46,168 bases of DNA. It comes from Rhodospirillaceae bacterium (lineage in GTDB: Bacteria; Pseudomonadota; Alphaproteobacteria; UBA8366). A model generated the notes under the pieces. The model saw nothing but the letters and a program-made list of their open reading frames with translations, did not search any database and was not told the DNA's origin. Made by a program: the position numbers and the translations under genes. The stretch is taken from contig PBOR01000017.1 in NCBI GenBank assembly GCA_002724395.1, forward strand, positions 163,998-210,165. The letters run 5' to 3'. Of this stretch, positions 42,380 through 46,168 are shown piece by piece (the first letter of the stretch is position 1; each line of letters opens with the position of its first letter).

Positions 42380-44494
42380 ATGACGGATACCAGCCCGGAT
42401 ACGGCGTCAGACGCCAACAAAAAAAACGACAACAGTATTCTTGAAATACTGGCAGGTCGCAGCGACATAATGCTCGCCGTAGCCATTGTGTTCATGCTCG
42501 GACTGTTACTGTTGCCAGTACCCACGTGGTTCCTAGATTTCTGTCTGGCAATCTCAATCACATTTGCCGTCATTATTTTAATGACAGTCTTATTTTTGAA
42601 AGATCCGCTAGAACTCAATAGTTTTCCATCGATTTTGCTCATCGCCACAATGTTAAGGCTTGGGCTGAATGTGGCCTCGACAAAGCTGATCCTTACCGAC
42701 GGTCACACGGGTACCGATGCTGCCGGCCAGGTTATCGAGGCTTTCGGGAATTTCGTCGTTTCTGGTAATTATGTCATCGGCATCATAGTCTTTGCGATTC
42801 TAGTCATCATTAATTTTGTCGTGATCACAAAAGGTGCGGGTCGGATCGCAGAGGTAGCTGCACGCTTTAGCTTAGATGCTATGCCGGGCAAACAAATGGC
42901 TATTGACGCGGATTTATCGGCTGGCCTGGTTAATGAAGACCAAGCTCGCAAAAGACGCACCAAACTTGAAGAAGAAAGTTCCTTCTACGGCGCTATGGAT
43001 GGCGCTTCAAAATTTGTACGTGGTGACGCCATCGCTGGGCTCTTAATCACTATAATAAACATTGTCGGCGGCATCATTATTGGTGTTGCAATGCAAGATA
43101 TGACATTCGCAAATGCGGCCCAGACCTACACGCTACTCACAATTGGTGACGGACTAGTAAGCCAAATACCCGCCCTCATCGTCTCGACAGGCGCCGGTAT
43201 GTTAGTAACGAAGGCGGGCACGGGTAGCTCCACAGACGAAGCAGTATTCGGCCAATTGGGGCACTATCCAACAGCGCTTACCATCAGTGCACTCCTATTA
43301 GCCGCTATGGCAATGCTGCCAGGCATACCGGTCATCCCCTTCATAGGCCTAGCGTTAATTACGGGCGGCTTATCTTTCTTAATTTATCAACGAGAGGCAG
43401 AAGCCAAAGTTGAAGCGGCCGCCGCAGAGGCCGCAGCAGAGGAACCGGAAATCCCTGCCGAAGAACCCATCACTGCAGCCCTACAAATTGATAACATTCG
43501 CCTGGAACTAGGCTATAGCCTTCTTTCGATGATCAACGACACCAGTGAGCGACGCCTTACTGATCAAATCAAAGCACTCCGCCGCCAACTTGCAGGTGAA
43601 TTGGGTTTTGTCATGCCCGCAGTTCGCATACAGGATAATTTGCAATTGCCGTCCAATAATTATGTTATCCGGGTTAAGGAAATTGAAGCGGGAGGTGGAG
43701 AGCTATGGCCCGATTTACTCCTCGTAATGGACCCAAAGGGCGAAAAAATATCGTTACCCGGTGAAGCCACCACAGAACCAACGTTTGGGTTGCCCGCCAT
43801 GTGGATCAGCGAGCAATACCGCGAAGAGGCTATGTTCCGAGGTTATACTGTAGTCGATACCCCGACTGTCATCACTACTCATCTCACCGAGATCATTCGA
43901 GACAACATGTCGGAACTCCTTTCCTACGCCGAGACACAAAAACTCCTGGACGATTTGGATCAACCACAGCAAAAACTTATAGAAGATCTTATTCCAAACC
44001 AAATTTCCGTTGGCGGGATCCAAAGGGTGCTACAAAATCTGCTTGGTGAGCGGATCTCAGTCCGTGACTTACCAACAATCTTAGAAGGTGTTTCCGAAGC
44101 CACCGGTTATACGAGAAACATAGGCCAAATCACGGAACATGTCCGATCGCGGCTTGCCCGCCAGCTATCTGATAGCGCCACAAACGACCAGGGATTCATT
44201 CCTTTGATCACTCTCTCACCTGACTGGGAACAGGGTTTTGCAGAAGCTGTGATCGGCGAGGGCGAAGAAAAACAACTCTCTATGGCGCCAAGCCAACTAC
44301 AACAATTTATCAATAGCGTCCGCGAAACGTTTGAACGCCATGCTATGCAAGGAGAAACACCGGTGCTACTGGTCAGTCCAGCTATTCGGCCGTTCGTGCG
44401 TTCCGTTGTGGAGCGCTTTCGCCCCGTTACCGTAGTAATGTCGCAAAATGAAATACACCCTAAGGCCCGTATTAAGACACTAGACCAGATTTAG
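42380..44494 (+). CDS. flhA: FlhA, export gate protein
   Basis: Type III export gate subunit, 704 aa. Eight membrane helices occupy residues about 25-335, with the FHIPEP region RIAEVAARFSLDAMPGKQMA, IDADLSAG and the motif VRGDAIAGLLI. A charged linker (about 340-370, Ala/Glu-rich) leads to the cytoplasmic ring domain (DNIRLELGYSLLSMINDTSE, RLTDQIKALRRQLAGELG; LLGERISVRDLPTILEGVSE). The protein is full length. It begins 40 bases after flbD. flhB, fliP, fliQ and fliR are not in the window. Confidence 0.97.
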   Translation: MTDTSPDTASDANKKNDNSILEILAGRSDIMLAVAIVFMLGLLLLPVPTWFLDFCLAISITFAVIILMTVLFLKDPLELNSFPSILLIATMLRLGLNVASTKLILTDGHTGTDAAGQVIEAFGNFVVSGNYVIGIIVFAILVIINFVVITKGAGRIAEVAARFSLDAMPGKQMAIDADLSAGLVNEDQARKRRTKLEEESSFYGAMDGASKFVRGDAIAGLLITIINIVGGIIIGVAMQDMTFANAAQTYTLLTIGDGLVSQIPALIVSTGAGMLVTKAGTGSSTDEAVFGQLGHYPTALTISALLLAAMAMLPGIPVIPFIGLALITGGLSFLIYQREAEAKVEAAAAEAAAEEPEIPAEEPITAALQIDNIRLELGYSLLSMINDTSERRLTDQIKALRRQLAGELGFVMPAVRIQDNLQLPSNNYVIRVKEIEAGGGELWPDLLLVMDPKGEKISLPGEATTEPTFGLPAMWISEQYREEAMFRGYTVVDTPTVITTHLTEIIRDNMSELLSYAETQKLLDDLDQPQQKLIEDLIPNQISVGGIQRVLQNLLGERISVRDLPTILEGVSEATGYTRNIGQITEHVRSRLARQLSDSATNDQGFIPLITLSPDWEQGFAEAVIGEGEEKQLSMAPSQLQQFINSVRETFERHAMQGETPVLLVSPAIRPFVRSVVERFRPVTVVMSQNEIHPKARIKTLDQI

Positions 44495-44618
44495 CACTTC
44501 CCGCACGCATATCAAAATGAAGGTACAACCATTCGCTATCACCCCCTACTTACCGGCTACTCGACTTTCATCGAGGCGGCGAATATTGAAGCTACTATTC
44601 TTAATTTAACGAAATAAG

Positions 44619-46031
44619 ATGAGTGATCCTATCCGAACGCCAACAGTTCCGCCCGCTCAGTCGACCGTGGCACAAACGTCGGCAACTCCGAATGCTACCC
44701 TGGTGCAATTACCAGAAGGGCAAAGCCAGTTTCAAACCGGGCAAAGCCTAGTCGGCACCGTGGTAGGAAACTCTGGTAACGGGAAAATCAACATCCAAAT
44801 TCCGTCCGGCCAGTTGGTGCTGCAAACACAGCTCAACTTCTCACCAGGGACAGAGTTAACAATTCTGGTAACAGCTGGGGGAAGCACTGCCCAAATTCAG
44901 CTACAACCGCAGACGCAACAAAGACAGGGAAAAATAGCAATAGCACCGCTCACCAAGCGGCCTGCCGACACAACACCCCTAAACGTCTCAGGGTTAATCG
45001 CCCAGGGGAACGAAATTACCGCGCAGGTAATAGCCGCTCCAGCAACCGCTGCTGTCAAGGGCAGCACAACAACCGGCCGAACCAATATGCCAATGACTGT
45101 AGCATCGGCGCCCTCACCCACTTTACCTGCTGGTTCGACGGTTACGCTTCAAATCACCTCAATAGCGCCACCAGGGATGGAATTCGCCGAAACCTCAGCC
45201 GGCACCCTTGCTATCAACGGCACAACTACAGGTACTACGATAGATGGTAAACCTATTATCCAAACACCATATGGCACTCTCACACTTGAAACACGCAACC
45301 ACATTCCCCTTGGCACCAGACTTTCTCTTGAATTGGTTGGAAAACCACGTATTGCTCCAAATGTGTTGCTACAATCCATCTCGCTCACAGGACAATGGCA
45401 AACATTGCAAGATGCTATACACTTTTTGCGGCATACGAATTCCGCAGTCACTAAAACACCAGGACAGTTCATTCCTCTGCCGGGCCCACAACTTACCGCC
45501 AGCTTGTTATTTTTTATCTCTGCAATTACTTCGGGTGATATTCGTAAGATGGTGGGCAAAGAGACAAGTAAAGTACTGAAAAAAAACAATGATTTATTCA
45601 AACGTCTGCAAGAGGATGCCAAACAATTGCAACGTTTGGCAGCAAAAAACCCTGTTAAGGAGTGGCGTAATTATCTGATACCGCTTCTTACCCAAACTGG
45701 CCTAGAACAAATTAAGTTATCTGTGCGCGAAGAAAAAGTTGACGAAGACAAGGAAACCAACGATCCCAGCACTCATTTTATTGTAGAGGTTGTTTTAAGA
45801 AGCATGGGACGGACCCAATTCGAGGGTCATGCTAGCAAGAAATCGGTGCGCCTGCTGATGCGATCCCAAAACCTAATCCCAGAACAAGTGCAACAAATTA
45901 TCCAAAGAATCTATATTAATACGCTAAGCGCATTGGGAGTAACAGGCACCCTCGCGTTTCAACAAACGACCGAGTTTAATACAGCACCGCTAGAGGAAGC
46001 TGAACCAGTCGCAAAAGGCATAACTGTATGA
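44619..46031 (+). CDS. Flagellar-cluster protein with FliK-like C-terminus, function unassigned
   Basis: A 470-aa protein with a Thr/Gln/Pro-rich first half containing two SAF/OB-like beta patches (KINIQIPSGQLVLQTQLNF, then TPYGTLTLETRNHIPLGTRL). A helical middle follows, with a long Lys-rich helix (about 305-350), and a C-terminal domain (HFIVEVVLRSMGRTQFEGHA, SKKSVRLLMRSQNLIPEQVQ) that resembles a FliK Flg_hook-type fold. True FliK is at 31160, so this would be a second, divergent member or a different secreted or motor protein. It lies between flhA and the truncated right-edge gene, whose start overlaps its stop (ATGA). Confidence 0.55.
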   Translation: MSDPIRTPTVPPAQSTVAQTSATPNATLVQLPEGQSQFQTGQSLVGTVVGNSGNGKINIQIPSGQLVLQTQLNFSPGTELTILVTAGGSTAQIQLQPQTQQRQGKIAIAPLTKRPADTTPLNVSGLIAQGNEITAQVIAAPATAAVKGSTTTGRTNMPMTVASAPSPTLPAGSTVTLQITSIAPPGMEFAETSAGTLAINGTTTGTTIDGKPIIQTPYGTLTLETRNHIPLGTRLSLELVGKPRIAPNVLLQSISLTGQWQTLQDAIHFLRHTNSAVTKTPGQFIPLPGPQLTASLLFFISAITSGDIRKMVGKETSKVLKKNNDLFKRLQEDAKQLQRLAAKNPVKEWRNYLIPLLTQTGLEQIKLSVREEKVDEDKETNDPSTHFIVEVVLRSMGRTQFEGHASKKSVRLLMRSQNLIPEQVQQIIQRIYINTLSALGVTGTLAFQQTTEFNTAPLEEAEPVAKGITV

Positions 46032-46168
46032 CAGCAACAACCAATCCGGAAAACAACTCCGCAGATATGTATCAACAACGTTTACTGCGTCGCGAACAAC
46101 TGGCAGCCGAATTGGCCCCTAAATCAAAGATGGATTATCTCGTAACACTGAAAAGCGAAACGGACTCT
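46028..46168 (+). CDS. 5' end of an unrecognised gene, cut by the window edge
   Basis: An ATG overlapping the previous stop (ATGA) opens a frame of 47 codons to the window end: MTATTNPENNSADMYQQRLL, a basic stretch, then AELAPKSKMDYLVTLKSET. It is soluble-looking and charged, with no signal peptide. The overlap implies translational coupling to the FliK-like gene. I do not recognise the family from this portion. Confidence 0.5.
   Translation, partial: MTATTNPENNSADMYQQRLLRREQLAAELAPKSKMDYLVTLKSETDS

Noticed and set aside
1..46168. CRISPR array, tRNA/rRNA, insertion sequence or prophage genes
   Set aside because: No regularly spaced repeats, transposase or integrase frames, cloverleaf-like segments or ribosomal RNA sequence were seen.

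Overview
The window is an almost continuous flagellar gene cluster from an alphaproteobacterium. Several genes are confined to or typical of that class: fliX, flbD, flaF, flbT, motE, a single-domain flgJ, and a DUF6468-type gene next to fliM. Gene content and the moderate GC suggest a Rhodospirillales-like, possibly marine or aquatic, organism, but this is inference; no rRNA or housekeeping marker is present.

Layout. (1) 1-6.4 kb, minus strand: fliL, fliM, a DUF6468-type gene and motE, then a second unit with two tandem MotB-like genes and a large secreted AMIN/TPR protein that runs off the left edge. (2) 6.8-10.2 kb, plus: flgF-flgG-flgA-flgH (distal rod, P-ring chaperone, L-ring). (3) 10.4-11.3 kb, minus: dksA-like gene and fliX. 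(4) 11.6-16.6 kb, plus: flgI, flgJ (rod-binding domain only), flgN-like, flgK, flgL. (5) 16.7-19.9 kb, plus: TPR glycosyltransferase (FlmG-like) and an enolase-superfamily enzyme. (6) 19.9-23.0 kb, minus: two flagellin genes, flbT and flaF. (7) 23.2-30.1 kb: a sugar-modification island with a DegT aminotransferase, a decayed glycosyltransferase remnant, WbqC, a TPR-GT41 (OGT-like) transferase, a NeuD-type acyltransferase, a GH43-like beta-propeller and a methyltransferase. It lies beside the flagellins and is best explained as flagellin glycosylation. (8) 30.4-35.2 kb, plus: flaG, fliK, flgD, flgE. (9) 36.0-46.2 kb, plus: fliF, fliG, fliH, fliN, motA, flbD, flhA, a FliK-like gene and a truncated gene at the right edge.

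Regulation. Eight flagellar transcription units or their leaders carry good sigma-54 (-24/-12) promoters, with GG and GC 10 bases apart: the motB unit, flgF, flgI, both flagellins, flaG, fliK and fliF. A ninth candidate precedes the aminotransferase. About 60-140 bases upstream of seven of these lies a recurring near-palindromic motif of about 17 bases, close to CGGCAAAACCTGCCCAG. This resembles an enhancer (ftr-like) site for FlbD, the sigma-54 activator encoded here. fliX, the known partner of FlbD in Caulobacter, is divergent from flgI. Because flbD lies downstream of the fliF promoter, the arrangement predicts positive feedback.

Points most worth a second look are the common promoter/enhancer code; an 8-C tract four codons into the FlmG-like glycosyltransferase and a 9-G tract in flgF (possible phase-variation sites); a MotB paralogue with Ser in place of the proton-carrying Asp; the unexplained propeller and enolase enzymes in the glycosylation region; the decayed second copy of the FlmG-type C-terminus; and a perfectly identical 59-base block shared by the two flagellin genes.
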